64,000 nt of DNA from an uncultured Bacteroidales bacterium (GTDB lineage: Bacteria; Bacteroidota; Bacteroidia; Bacteroidales; UBA932): contig ONJB01000001.1 of the NCBI GenBank assembly GCA_900318015.1, positions 106,272 through 170,271 of the forward strand. The letters run 5' to 3'. Position numbers and translations under genes: made by a program. The notes under the pieces are model-generated. The model did no database searches. It was not told the DNA's origin and was given only the letters and a program-made list of their open reading frames with translations. Each line of letters starts with the position of its first letter. Within the stretch, counting starts at the first letter, position 1. Positions 7,828-16,493 of the stretch are shown piece by piece.

Positions 7828-9837
7828 TCAAAAGCCGAGGTCGTCGTCGATGTCCTCCTGCCTGTTCAAGCCGTAGAGCTTGATAAGGGCGGAAATCTCC
7901 GGATCGAGGTTGCCCCGGTGGACGTAGGTCTGGTCCTGCCGGCAGGCGTCCATGTAACACTGTATGGCCTTCTGCGCATCCCCGTTACGGGAATGCAGGA
8001 TGGCCAGGAGGTAGTTCACCTGCGGCGTCCTCTCGAGGTTCTGCAGGATGAGCATCGCGGAGGCGTTGCGCTCGGCGGCCATGTACGCGACGGCGGCATT
8101 GTAGTCCTGGTAAGGGCCAAGGATCTTCACGGCCTCGTCATAGTCCATGTCGCGCAGCAGCTGGACGCCATCCATATATCTCTGGTCGAGCTCGGTCGTA
8201 TGGACCGTGTCCTTGACCATTCCCTTCCTCGCCAAGTGGAACTCGAAGTCCACCACGCGAAGGGAGGCATACAGGCTGTCAACGAGGAAATGGTAGTAGT
8301 CGTCACCCTTCATCCTCGCCTCGCGCTGGTCCTTGTCGCGGATTCCCTCGTGGGAGAAATACCGCTCCTTCTGCTCGTCCGTCAAGCGGTACTCGTTCCG
8401 GACCAGGCGGTCCAGCAGCTCCCAGTTCTCGGGCACGCTCCGGGTGATGAAACGGATACGGGGGATGGTCGTCCGCGTCGAGACGACATTGCCCTGCTCG
8501 TCGACGGAGAAACCGCCCTCACGGGCGACCTGCCGCCTGTAGTCGTTCATGAAATCCTCGAAGTAACGGACCACGGCCTCGCCCCTCCGCTTGGAAAGGG
8601 CGCCGTTGGTGGCCCAGGAGCCCTCGGGGGAGGCGTTCGCGGTGACCACGATGCTGTCCAGGTCATAGACCTCGTTGCGCAAGAGGTCCGTGAGGTTGTC
8701 CTTCACGAAACCAATCTGCTCGTAGTTGTCGGCGAGGTCCAGCCGGATCTCGGACCGGCCCTGGGCGAACTCGATGCGGTAGGAGGCATTCGCCTCCGCC
8801 CGGCGTTCGATGACGCGGGTGAGATAATGCTCGGTGGGGTCCGCAAACGAGGAGATCGAGCTGATATAGAAGGTCAGCGGCTCGCTCCGGGGAATGGTAT
8901 AGATCTTCTTGTCCTGCTCATAGATGCTTCCCGACAGGAGGATGTCCACCTTGCGGAGCTTGGGACGGGTATTGATCGTCTGGATGTAATTGTAGACGAA
9001 ATCGCCGTTGATATCCTGGATAACCGTATCGAGACGGATGCCCTCAGAGACGATCGGGGCCTTCACGTAACGGCGGAACATCTTGTCGCGGTCGCGCAGC
9101 CGCCTGGCGTTCCTTCTCTTCGCGAGAGAATTTGTATAGTGCTCCACGGCCTCCTGCTCCGAGACCCCATAGTAACTGAAGAACATCTCGTCCGACACCT
9201 CGGTGGAGTCGGTCTTAAAGGCGAACACATCGGGGATGTTCCTGGCGAGGAAGCGCTCCAGCTGCTTGACGTTGATGAACTTGGTGGTGTCAGAGATGAT
9301 CTTCGAAAGGAACTTCTCGTATTGCTGGTATCCCTTCAGCTGGGCCCTGCGGTAGTCGCGCCCGGTGATCACGACGGGCTCCAGCCTGGTGGAGTCCCCG
9401 AGGATGAACATGTCGGGATAGAACCGCAGCTGCCAGGCGCCGTCCTGCATGTCCTTGGGGACAACCACCTGGAAGTTGAGGTCGATCTTGCCCCGGCGCT
9501 CCGCAATGTTGCGGAAGCGGGCGGTGACGATGGCGGCCTGCAGGACGTCCGTGGCGACCATCTCGCCGGACTCCTCGTCCCGGATTGCCTTCATGATGAG
9601 GACGTCCTTGCCCGACTCGTCCTTGACGACGACGGTGTCGCTCTTGCTCTGACGGAACTCAAGTTCGGGGATGTCGCTCTCCTGGGGGAGGACGAGCTGC
9701 GCGCTGAGCTGCTTCTCCTGCACGTTGCGGATCTTGCTGGGACCGCCGCAGGAAAGGACGAAAACCCCGGCCAGGAGCACTCCGGCCAAGACGAGAGAGT
9801 AGGCGTGTCCGATCTTTCTCATATCCTTTCCCTCCAT
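7828..9837 (-). CDS. OmpA-like/TPR lipoprotein of the fimbrial operon
   Basis: 669 residues if the ATG at 9837 is used. This ATG overlaps the upstream stop as TGATG, so translation may be coupled. An ATG at 9822 lies just after a purine-rich GGAGGGAAAGG and gives a cleaner signal peptide ending in VLSCGG, a lipobox. The middle contains an OmpA/MotB-like segment (DLDSIVVTANASPEGSWATNGALSKRR), which would bind peptidoglycan. The C-terminal part has helical repeats resembling TPR units (YDEAVKILGPYQDYNAAVAYMA). OmpA-like proteins of this kind accompany DUF3575 proteins at Bacteroidales fimbrial loci. It probably anchors or assists fibre assembly in the outer membrane. Confidence 0.75.
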   Translation of the reverse strand: MEGKDMRKIGHAYSLVLAGVLLAGVFVLSCGGPSKIRNVQEKQLSAQLVLPQESDIPELEFRQSKSDTVVVKDESGKDVLIMKAIRDEESGEMVATDVLQAAIVTARFRNIAERRGKIDLNFQVVVPKDMQDGAWQLRFYPDMFILGDSTRLEPVVITGRDYRRAQLKGYQQYEKFLSKIISDTTKFINVKQLERFLARNIPDVFAFKTDSTEVSDEMFFSYYGVSEQEAVEHYTNSLAKRRNARRLRDRDKMFRRYVKAPIVSEGIRLDTVIQDINGDFVYNYIQTINTRPKLRKVDILLSGSIYEQDKKIYTIPRSEPLTFYISSISSFADPTEHYLTRVIERRAEANASYRIEFAQGRSEIRLDLADNYEQIGFVKDNLTDLLRNEVYDLDSIVVTANASPEGSWATNGALSKRRGEAVVRYFEDFMNDYRRQVAREGGFSVDEQGNVVSTRTTIPRIRFITRSVPENWELLDRLVRNEYRLTDEQKERYFSHEGIRDKDQREARMKGDDYYHFLVDSLYASLRVVDFEFHLARKGMVKDTVHTTELDQRYMDGVQLLRDMDYDEAVKILGPYQDYNAAVAYMAAERNASAMLILQNLERTPQVNYLLAILHSRNGDAQKAIQCYMDACRQDQTYVHRGNLDPEISALIKLYGLNRQEDIDDDLGF

Positions 9838-10436
9838 CAGAACACGAAAATCAGGGATATGAAGACGTCATCGGGCAGGATGAAGAACTTCCTGCCCTGG
9901 TCGACGACCGAACCGCAGTTGGTGCAGCGGTAGGTCCGATAGGCCGTCTGGCCTCCCCACAGCCCGGCGCCGAACTCAATGTTCCAGTTCCGGGAGAGGA
10001 TGTGCGTGTAGCCCGCACCGATACCGACGCCAAAGGCGTCGCCCTCCTCCGCCGTATGGTGGAAAAGACCGCCACGGTTGTACTCCATGTACTGGCCCCT
10101 GGCGTATCCCCACCAGCCGGAGTAGATGTACCACGGCCACCAACGGATGCCGAGGTTGTAGGCCTGCTTGCGGTTCTCGAACTGGCGTTCGTCGTCGCCG
10201 GCCCAATCCGTGAAGCGGTCCTCCGGATCGCCCTTGCGGAACGTCCAGTTGTTGTAGCGCATGCCGGCGTGCAGGGAAAAGTGCTGTGCGACAGCCACGC
10301 CCGCCTCAAGGTTGGCCGTGCCGAGGTTCGCCCACTCTACGAAATTGGTCGAGACAGAATAACGCTGAGCCGATGCCGTCGCGCACATGCCGAAAAGGAC
10401 GGCCGAAAAGGACAGGGCGAATGTTAAAAATCTCAT
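9837..10436 (-). CDS. DUF3575-family outer-membrane beta-barrel protein
   Basis: The ATG at 10436 gives 199 residues; the longer frame would need a TTG. A signal peptide ends near ATASAQ. The body is rich in alternating aromatic strands and holds WWPWYIYSGWWGYARGQYMEY and, near the end, YRCTNCGSVVDQGRKFF, which matches the Cys-x-x-Cys segment common in DUF3575 proteins. It closes with strand LIFVF, as beta-barrels do. It is the first gene of the fimbrial operon, coupled to the OmpA-like gene by a one-base stop/start overlap. Confidence 0.8.
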   Translation of the reverse strand: MRFLTFALSFSAVLFGMCATASAQRYSVSTNFVEWANLGTANLEAGVAVAQHFSLHAGMRYNNWTFRKGDPEDRFTDWAGDDERQFENRKQAYNLGIRWWPWYIYSGWWGYARGQYMEYNRGGLFHHTAEEGDAFGVGIGAGYTHILSRNWNIEFGAGLWGGQTAYRTYRCTNCGSVVDQGRKFFILPDDVFISLIFVF

Positions 10437-10485
10437 TTCTATCAAAAAGTTTCGTCTCTCCTGGGGAGAGAACCGTTACTGGCGG

Positions 10486-10493
10486 CAAATATA
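10486..10493 (-). promoter_or_regulatory. Probable -7 promoter element of the fimbrial operon
   Basis: The minus strand reads TATATTTG here, a perfect match to the Bacteroidetes -7 box (TAnnTTTG). No good -33 TTTG was found at the expected distance. A small hairpin (CTCTCC/GGGAGAG, 10455-10470) lies between the predicted transcript start and the ATG at 10436, so it would sit in the leader RNA. Confidence 0.5.
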
Positions 10494-10601
10494 AGGGATT
10501 TCCGAAAAAATAAAAAAACTTTCGGAACAAATTAAAACGTCTACACCAAAATTCTAAGACAAATTATACAAAACGGCCTGACATCTAACCTTTCCCTCCA
10601 G

Positions 10602-10636
10602 AACAGAATTCCCGACGCGTCAGTCGGCAATTCTGT
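10602..10636 (+). terminator. Strong hairpin followed by T-run between divergent operons
   Basis: Arms AACAGAATT and AATTCTGTT enclose a second stem (CCGAC/GTCGG); five Ts follow on the plus strand. A second hairpin (GCAAAGGC/GCCTTTGC, about 10650-10673) lies just after it. No plus-strand gene ends here. The pair may insulate the ssb-like operon from transcripts entering from the left, or act as a bidirectional terminator. Confidence 0.6.
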
Positions 10637-10777
10637 TTTTCCTCCTGCAAGCAAAGGCCCTGGCGTGCCTTTGCGGGAAATAATAATCAAGAATTCATCA
10701 TATACATCCATGAGAATCCATCTGGAAAAACCACCTTAACAGACACTGAAAATTTCTCTCCCAAAACGTCAAAATTC

Positions 10778-10808
10778 TTTGACTATCAAGAGAAATTCAC
10801 TATCTTTG
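10778..10808 (+). promoter_or_regulatory. Bacteroidetes-type promoter for the SSB-like operon
   Basis: TTTG at 10778-10781 and TATCTTTG at 10801-10808 are separated by 19 bases, an ideal match to the -33/-7 consensus of this phylum. The ATG of the next gene is 50 bases downstream, leaving a leader of roughly 45 bases. Confidence 0.8.
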
Positions 10809-10857
10809 TAACTGAAGACAACAAGAAATTAGACAACCATAAAACCATCAGACAACC

Positions 10858-11835
10858 ATGTTTCCTGACTATCAGAACAACGGTGCCTCCCAGCAGGGAG
10901 GCGGAAGAAGGGGCGGCTTCCAGCGCCAGCCCAAGGAAGACCCGGTGAACAGCGTGACCCTGTGCGGCATCGTGCGTTCCCGCTCCCGCGACAACGTGAT
11001 CAAGGTGATCACCTGGCCCGACGGCGGCGGCGTCATCCACTTCAACCTCGAAGTGGACACCCCCGAGGGCAACGACCAGTACGGCCGGCCCCGCGTGTCG
11101 AAGGGCTGGTACAACGTCAACATGAAGACGAACAACGGGAAGAAGCCCATCACGCTCAACGACCTTCGCTCCATCCTCCCCGGGATGAAGATCCTCATCC
11201 GGGGCAAACTCAAGAACGAGAAGTACCCGATCCGCGAACTCAACAAGGAGATCCCGATCACGGTCGTGGACGCCTACTACTTCGAGATGAAGGAGAGCGA
11301 GCTCCAGCAGTACGGTCCCCAGCAGCCCCCGCAGGGCGGCTTCTACGGCCAGGGCGCGCCCGCACCCCAGCAGGGTTGGGGACAGCAGGGCGGATACCCC
11401 GCTCAGCAGGGCGGCTATCCCGCCCCCGGTCCTCAGTACGTCCCCCAGCCGTCCCCGTACGGTCCGCAGGGATACCAGGCCCCCCAGCAGGGCGCATATC
11501 CTCCTCAGGTGCCCGCGCAGGGAGCCCCGGCCGGCTATCCCGCACAGCAGCAGAGCTCGGCCTACGGCCCCGGCTACGGCCAGCAGCCCCCGCAGGGCGG
11601 ATACCAGCAACAGCCTCCCCAGGGCGGCTACCAGCAGCAGCCTCCGCAGCCGCAGGCGGCACCGGGCCAGCCGGCGCCTCCCTACTACCGGCCGCCCCAG
11701 CAGGGCGCTCCCGCGCCCCAGAACGCACCGGCCCCCCAGGCGGCCCAAGGAGCACAAGGCGGTCCTGCAGTGCTTGAGGATCTGCCTCCTGATATCCCCG
11801 ACGGTGCACCCGTCCGTGACATCAACCTCGGTTAA
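10858..11835 (+). CDS. SSB-like OB-fold protein with long Q/P/G/Y-rich tail
   Basis: 325 residues. Residues about 25-145 look like an OB-fold of the single-stranded DNA-binding type (NSVTLCGIVRSRSRDN, VIHFNLEVDTPEG, then GMKILIRGKLKNE). From about residue 150 to 300 the sequence is low-complexity, built of repeated QQPPQGGY-like units. The end (EDLPPDIPDG) is acidic with prolines but lacks the usual terminal Phe of SSB tips. It is the first gene after a strong promoter and is followed 11 bases later by a nuclease gene. Such tails in SSBs bind partners or promote condensation. It is probably the replicon's own DNA-binding protein. Confidence 0.7.
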   Translation: MFPDYQNNGASQQGGGRRGGFQRQPKEDPVNSVTLCGIVRSRSRDNVIKVITWPDGGGVIHFNLEVDTPEGNDQYGRPRVSKGWYNVNMKTNNGKKPITLNDLRSILPGMKILIRGKLKNEKYPIRELNKEIPITVVDAYYFEMKESELQQYGPQQPPQGGFYGQGAPAPQQGWGQQGGYPAQQGGYPAPGPQYVPQPSPYGPQGYQAPQQGAYPPQVPAQGAPAGYPAQQQSSAYGPGYGQQPPQGGYQQQPPQGGYQQQPPQPQAAPGQPAPPYYRPPQQGAPAPQNAPAPQAAQGAQGGPAVLEDLPPDIPDGAPVRDINLG

Positions 11836-11846
11836 ACAGCAACACA

Positions 11847-12692
11847 ATGTTCGTACTCCGTAAGAACCCGGCCATCCTCGAATCCGCCGAGAAGGCCGCC
11901 GAACAGATCCAGTATGCAAGGCAACGTCTCGCAGACGGATCCTGCGGCCTGGTCTTCGAACCCGGTGAACACCGGTACTTCCTCGGCGGCAAGGAGCTGC
12001 GCAGCGTCTCGTCCATCGTGAGCCACTTCGCTCCGGTGGACACGCTGGCGCTGGCACGCAGAGCCTCCGTCAATCCCAACCATCAGTACTTCGGGAGAAG
12101 TCCCGAGGAAATCATGGAGCTGTGGGCACTCAAGCGCGACAACGCGGCGGCGGCCGGGACGCGGGTACACGCGTTCGCGGAGGCCTGCTGCGACTTCCTC
12201 CTCGGAAAAGAGGAGGAGATGGAGCCGCGCTTCCGCGAGATGCTCACCGAGGACGGCCTCGTGGCCACAGAGCCGAAGGACGTCGCCGTCGCCCGCTGGT
12301 GGGCTGACATCGACTGGAACCGCTATGCGTTCGTCGCGAAGGAGACGCGGATCGCCAACCCCGTGCTCCGCTATGCGGGCACCTTCGACACCCTCCTATA
12401 CGACCGGTACCTGCTTGGCTACGCCCAAAAGGACTACAAAACCAATGAAGACCTCAACAAGTGGTACGGCGACAAGCTCCTGCCCCCGCTGAACAACATC
12501 AAGGCGAACGACATCGGCAAGTACACAGTCCAGCAGACCCTGTACACCATCACCCTCCGTCAACTCGGACTCAATGTCGTGTCGAACGACCTCGTCTGGC
12601 TGAAGGAGAATGAATACGAAGAAAAGGGGCTGGAATTACGCTACGACAGGATCGTGGCCTACGCGGTCGACAAACTCAACAACCAATCGTAA
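11847..12692 (+). CDS. PD-(D/E)XK exonuclease, RecB/YqaJ/Cas4-like
   Basis: 281 residues. The arrangement fits RecB-family nucleases: AAAGTRVHAFAEA at about 102-114 (His motif), a Glu-containing segment (AKETRIANPVLRYAG), AGTFDTLLYD at about 173-182 (motif II Asp) and DYKTNED at about 194 (D-x-K). These residues would bind the metal for DNA cleavage. It sits between an SSB-like gene and unknown genes, and an ERF annealase lies further down the same strand. Together these could make a phage-type recombination set. The exact subfamily is uncertain. Confidence 0.68.
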   Translation: MFVLRKNPAILESAEKAAEQIQYARQRLADGSCGLVFEPGEHRYFLGGKELRSVSSIVSHFAPVDTLALARRASVNPNHQYFGRSPEEIMELWALKRDNAAAAGTRVHAFAEACCDFLLGKEEEMEPRFREMLTEDGLVATEPKDVAVARWWADIDWNRYAFVAKETRIANPVLRYAGTFDTLLYDRYLLGYAQKDYKTNEDLNKWYGDKLLPPLNNIKANDIGKYTVQQTLYTITLRQLGLNVVSNDLVWLKENEYEEKGLELRYDRIVAYAVDKLNNQS

Positions 12693-12706
12693 AAAAACCA
12701 TAGCAA

Positions 12707-13846
12707 ATGAGAACCATTACACAGAAAGACAAGAAGGGCCTCGAGGCGGCGTTCCGTGTCTTCGCCAGGGAACTCAGCGGCCAACGAATCACGGCTGACA
12801 CGTGCGAGACGCTGGTGGCCCGAGCCCTGGCCGAGGGGATCACCATCGACGAGCTCCTCAACCGGGGCAACTGGGCCCGGGCCCTCGCAGGGGTGCCCGA
12901 GCTCTCTCCGGAGGAGTACGTCGACGCCCTCTGCGACAGCAGCATCGACGTTCTGGAGCTCAAGGACGAACCCGGGTGGCACGACCCCCAGTTCGGATGG
13001 CGCATCGTCGCCGAGGCGGCTCACGACTTCTACATGTCCGTCACAGGAAAGGGCGGCAGGTGGAACATCCCCTCCTCCCTGATGAACCTCGCGAAGGCGG
13101 TTTCCGCCCACTCGCTCCAGTCCATCCTCTCCGAGGACCTCATCTTCGCCGTCACCTCCGTCGACGAGCCGGCGACGTACTTCGACTACATCCAGGCCAT
13201 CGCGAAGGACTTCAACAGCCTTCCGGTGGACGCGACGCTCACCGCCGAGCAGGAGGCGCGCCGCTGCCGCGCCGCAGAAACACTCAACATCCAGGAGCCC
13301 GAAGAGGGCGCCGAGGGGGAATACGCCGGCGGAGAGGTCCCCGGCGACACGCCCGAGGACGAACCCTTCCCGGAATACACGGAGCTCGGCGACGGCTCCA
13401 CCGTCCTGACGCCGAACCCGACCGACTACAAGCGCAGCAGCATCCAGTCGTTCATCACGGGCTGCAGCATGGCGGAGATCGCCGGCCTTGCCAGGACCAT
13501 GGAGGACGGCGAGACCCTCTCCCTGTCGGACTTCGTCGAGAACCTCACCCACGGCCGGTTCGATCGCAACCTCGAGACGCCCGAGATCCGCAAGGTCCAC
13601 ATGCGCCTCAACGCCGACCTGTTCGACTCGTTCCTGGAAGCCTACAAGATGCAGGGCTTCGACGCCGACGACGAGTCCAAGCGAAAGGAGCTCGAGACGT
13701 ACGACATCTTGCACGACAGCTGGGATTTCCGGACCCCGCAGGTCAGGAAGCTGCACAAGCTCAAGAGCCTCATCTTCCAGTACGGGGCGGACGACGACGA
13801 CCTGGTGGACGCCATCACCGACCTCCAGAACCTCTACGGAGAATGA
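12707..13846 (+). CDS. Unknown acidic protein
   Basis: 379 residues, not recognised. It is mainly helical in composition and acidic, with a Glu/Asp/Gly-rich linker near residues 195-225 dividing two halves. No signal peptide or membrane segment is visible. It starts 14 bases after the nuclease gene and has the strong third-position GC of its neighbours, so it is a real gene of this operon. Its position suggests a link to DNA processing, but nothing in the sequence shows it. Confidence 0.7.
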   Translation: MRTITQKDKKGLEAAFRVFARELSGQRITADTCETLVARALAEGITIDELLNRGNWARALAGVPELSPEEYVDALCDSSIDVLELKDEPGWHDPQFGWRIVAEAAHDFYMSVTGKGGRWNIPSSLMNLAKAVSAHSLQSILSEDLIFAVTSVDEPATYFDYIQAIAKDFNSLPVDATLTAEQEARRCRAAETLNIQEPEEGAEGEYAGGEVPGDTPEDEPFPEYTELGDGSTVLTPNPTDYKRSSIQSFITGCSMAEIAGLARTMEDGETLSLSDFVENLTHGRFDRNLETPEIRKVHMRLNADLFDSFLEAYKMQGFDADDESKRKELETYDILHDSWDFRTPQVRKLHKLKSLIFQYGADDDDLVDAITDLQNLYGE

Positions 13847-13896
13847 CCATCACGGCGGGGACTCTACGGGTTCCCGCCAAACCTTTTCCCGCAAAC

Positions 13897-14511
13897 ATGA
13901 AAATCAACGTTTTCAGCATCCGCAAAGAAGGCCGCAACGAGGTGTTCATCTCCGACAAGGACACGATAGCCGGCAGAAAGCCCGTCCTCACCGGAACGGA
14001 CCTCAAGGCCGTCACGGACCTCCTGACAGATGCACTCCAGGCACCTTGTGCCATGTACATAGACGAGTCACTCGCAGGGATGAAGGAGCTCGGAGACTTC
14101 GAGACGTCCGACAACGTCCAGCTGATCGGAATCCGCAACGACCTGGACGAGAAAGCCTACATTCCGGGCCCCAAGGAGTCGGACAAGATCTTCGAGTTCA
14201 ACTCGGGACCCCGCAAAAGGCTCTTCGAGATCATGCAGAGCAACAAGGGGATTATGATCGGCCAAAGAAACTGCGACAAGGACATGTTCCAGACGATCGC
14301 GGAAGGCATCGACGAATTCATCCAAAAGAACGCCGGGGAGAACAACACCACCGTGAACGCCGTCATGGCCGGAGCAGCGGCCTCGTTCGTAAGGCACGTT
14401 GATCCGGAAACCTACAAGCGCCTGTACGACATGTCCCCCCATAAAGAAACAGGAAACCCGAAACCTGCACCCATCATCATCCCCCTCAAGGGGAGCGGCA
14501 TGAAATCATGA
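13897..14511 (+). CDS. Unknown protein
   Basis: 204 residues starting MKINVFSIRKEGRN. The frame is also open upstream, but only in the shadow of the previous gene. No known motif is recognised; the protein appears soluble. It contains a stretch rich in charged helices (ESDKIFEFNSGPRKRLFEI). It lies 50 bases downstream of the preceding gene, in the same transcription direction. Confidence 0.65.
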   Translation: MKINVFSIRKEGRNEVFISDKDTIAGRKPVLTGTDLKAVTDLLTDALQAPCAMYIDESLAGMKELGDFETSDNVQLIGIRNDLDEKAYIPGPKESDKIFEFNSGPRKRLFEIMQSNKGIMIGQRNCDKDMFQTIAEGIDEFIQKNAGENNTTVNAVMAGAAASFVRHVDPETYKRLYDMSPHKETGNPKPAPIIIPLKGSGMKS

Positions 14512-14547
14512 CCGCAAGGACGGCTGACATAATCTGAAGAGGAAAAA

Positions 14548-15171
14548 ATGGACATCGACCCGCGATACGAAAAGGCCCTCAACCATGCGCTCGGCGAAAT
14601 GGGCCTCAGCCTTGAGGACCTGCAATATCTCAAGATCGACGAGTTCCGCACCCGTCCCCGCGTCGGGAGGAAACTCCAGGAATACACCCTGCACAAGCTC
14701 GAAGACCGCGGGCTCTCCTTCGGGATGCACACGCTTTCGTTCCTGAAAAGCCACATCGACGAGCTCAGGAACCTCCCCGCCTCAGTCACCATCCACGACA
14801 ACGACTGGGGCGCGTATCGAGAGGAGACGATAATCCTGGAAGGAGGCGCGGCCATCTGCGGGCTTTCATTCCCGGGACAGGGGGAGCCCGAAGAACATCG
14901 CGACCGCGCCTGGCTCCACGACCTCAGCGTGCTTCCCGGACAGCGCAGGAAAGGTCTCGCGACGAGACTCCTGGAAATCTGCCGCAGGAGAGCGAAAGCC
15001 GCCGGCCGGCGCAGGCTCTCCCTCTGGGTGAAGCCCGGCACGTGGCAGGAAGACTGGTACAGACGTCTCGGCTTCCTCAAGGACCTCGAGATGATGAGGA
15101 CCGACGGCAGCCCGATTTACGACCTCGAACTGACAGAACCCGAAACTGACAGAACCTACCAGAAAACCTAA
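14548..15171 (+). CDS. GNAT-family N-acetyltransferase
   Basis: 207 residues. The C-terminal half shows the GNAT acetyl-CoA fold: strand WLHDLSVLPGQRRKGLATRL (motif A with the Q/R-x-x-G-x-A pyrophosphate loop, about residues 128-147), then a helix ending KAAGRRRLSLWV and WYRRLGF (motif B). A purine-rich GAAGAGGAAAAA just before the ATG may serve as ribosome site. The roughly 70-residue N-terminal part is not recognised and might set substrate choice. On mobile replicons such enzymes may modify toxins, drugs or DNA-linked groups, but the substrate cannot be read from sequence. Confidence 0.75.
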   Translation: MDIDPRYEKALNHALGEMGLSLEDLQYLKIDEFRTRPRVGRKLQEYTLHKLEDRGLSFGMHTLSFLKSHIDELRNLPASVTIHDNDWGAYREETIILEGGAAICGLSFPGQGEPEEHRDRAWLHDLSVLPGQRRKGLATRLLEICRRRAKAAGRRRLSLWVKPGTWQEDWYRRLGFLKDLEMMRTDGSPIYDLELTEPETDRTYQKT

Positions 15172-15177
15172 CGAACC

Positions 15178-15966
15178 ATGGCAACCAAACTCACCGACCT
15201 GCATATCGTAAAGCTCTTCGACGACGACCGAATCGTCTTCGACACGCCCGTCAGCGTCACGAAAGACGGAATGTTCACAACCACCCTCCCCAAACAGGCG
15301 GCGGACCTGTTGGAGTCATACGGCCCCAAACTCGATGTCAACCGGGCCGGACGGGCCGGCTTCTTCTCGGCCGACACCCTCGAAGGACTCCGCCGGGAAA
15401 TTGAGAAAGCGGTTAACGAAGCAATCTCAAAGGAACTCGTGGAGGACAAGCTCGTCATCAAATACTCCGTCACGACAAAATGCTCCTACGCCATCGACAC
15501 CGACGGCGAGATCATCCCGAACGGCTGCTGGCGCAAAGACCCCGTCGAGCGAGGGAAGGAATACGGAACCGACTGGCGGGAAGGCAACGCCAATTCGCGA
15601 ACTTACGGAAACCTTCCATCCGTCAGCGTCTTCGCCCGCGTCTTCCACAAGAAGACCTATGCCTACCGCTCCGGCCGAACCATCCAAAAACTGGAAATCT
15701 ACCGGCCCAAGATCAAAGACGGACGGGGAAGCTCCATCGACTGGATCAACTCCCTCTGCAACATCAGTTCTTCGGACAGTATCTTCGACCACAAGGAGGA
15801 CTACACGCATACCCCGGAGGTGGACGCCACCGAAGAGAACGCAGCGATGTTCGTTAGGCTCTTCAAACTCATCTTCCAGTGCAACGAGCTGTTCAAAAAC
15901 CTCAACATACCGGAATTCTTCCTGGAAATGGTCGCCAAGAACATGCCACTCGCAATCGAAAAATAA
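15178..15966 (+). CDS. Unknown protein
   Basis: 262 residues beginning MATKLTDLHIVKLF, directly after the acetyltransferase (6 bases). It is soluble and mixed alpha/beta in composition, with a Lys/Arg-rich centre. No catalytic motif is recognised. The central part (ASVFARVFHKKTYAY-like strands) could be a small binding domain. Codon use matches the neighbours. Confidence 0.65.
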   Translation: MATKLTDLHIVKLFDDDRIVFDTPVSVTKDGMFTTTLPKQAADLLESYGPKLDVNRAGRAGFFSADTLEGLRREIEKAVNEAISKELVEDKLVIKYSVTTKCSYAIDTDGEIIPNGCWRKDPVERGKEYGTDWREGNANSRTYGNLPSVSVFARVFHKKTYAYRSGRTIQKLEIYRPKIKDGRGSSIDWINSLCNISSSDSIFDHKEDYTHTPEVDATEENAAMFVRLFKLIFQCNELFKNLNIPEFFLEMVAKNMPLAIEK

Positions 15967-15973
15967 GAATGCC

Positions 15974-16120
15974 ATGAAATTCCACTTCTACGGACAGCCC
16001 TCCTTCACGAATCTCCCGAAAGGGACTACGACCCAGGACCTCCGGTCGCTGGCCCATTTCAACCGCATCATGAAGAACTACGCGAAATTATGCAGGATAG
16101 AGAAAACCGACAAACCGTAA
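15974..16120 (+). CDS. Small protein, paralogue of the one at 48803
   Basis: 48 residues starting MKFHFYGQPSFTN. Its second half, LAHFNRIMKNYAKLCRIE, closely resembles VAHFFRIVKSYKKMVRIE of the 57-residue protein at 48803-48976. Conservation of a helix in two small proteins 33 kb apart argues that both are real. The function is unknown; a small regulatory or binding helix is possible. Confidence 0.6.
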   Translation: MKFHFYGQPSFTNLPKGTTTQDLRSLAHFNRIMKNYAKLCRIEKTDKP

Positions 16121-16356
16121 GCCTTGAACGACAGGACAGCGGACCGACATTCGAGGACGGAATCTGGTTCGCCATCCAGCTCCTCGTCACCGGATCAGGG
16201 TTCGACGAACCGACGCTTGCCGAGGGAATCGCCTTCGAAGCCGGCCTTACCGGCTCCCAGATGCGCACACTTCAACGGCGAACGGGATTCCAAAGCAGGA
16301 AAATGAACCGCTTCATCCGAGACTATATCGACAAACACAAAGAAAAACAAGTATGA
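16090..16356 (+). CDS. Small unknown protein
   Basis: 88 residues. The ATG lies inside the end of the previous gene (31-base overlap), and the stop overlaps the start of the next. The end is basic (MNRFIRDYIDKHKEKQ) and could be a nucleic-acid-binding helix. The overlap chain of four genes here suggests coupled translation. Confidence 0.5.
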   Translation: MQDRENRQTVSLERQDSGPTFEDGIWFAIQLLVTGSGFDEPTLAEGIAFEAGLTGSQMRTLQRRTGFQSRKMNRFIRDYIDKHKEKQV

Positions 16357-16493
16357 AACACCGAATCGTAGCCTCCTGCGACCCGTACAATGCGTCCAAA
16401 GGCATTGCCTCCCTGCAGGCCACCTACCAGTCTGACCTCCAGGCCGGCAACTGTCCCCAGGAGATCCTTGACGCAAAACAACGAATAATATGA
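16353..16493 (+). CDS. Very small unknown protein
   Basis: 46 residues starting MKHRIVASCDPYNASKG and ending in a TGA that overlaps the next ATG (ATGA). The start likewise overlaps the previous gene's stop. Perfect four-base overlaps on both sides are the main support; no domain is recognised. Confidence 0.5.
   Translation: MKHRIVASCDPYNASKGIASLQATYQSDLQAGNCPQEILDAKQRII

Noticed and set aside
7918-9933. Plus-strand open frame of about 670 codons opposite the OmpA-like gene
   Set aside because: Shadow of the minus-strand OmpA-like gene, which has a lipobox and recognisable domain.
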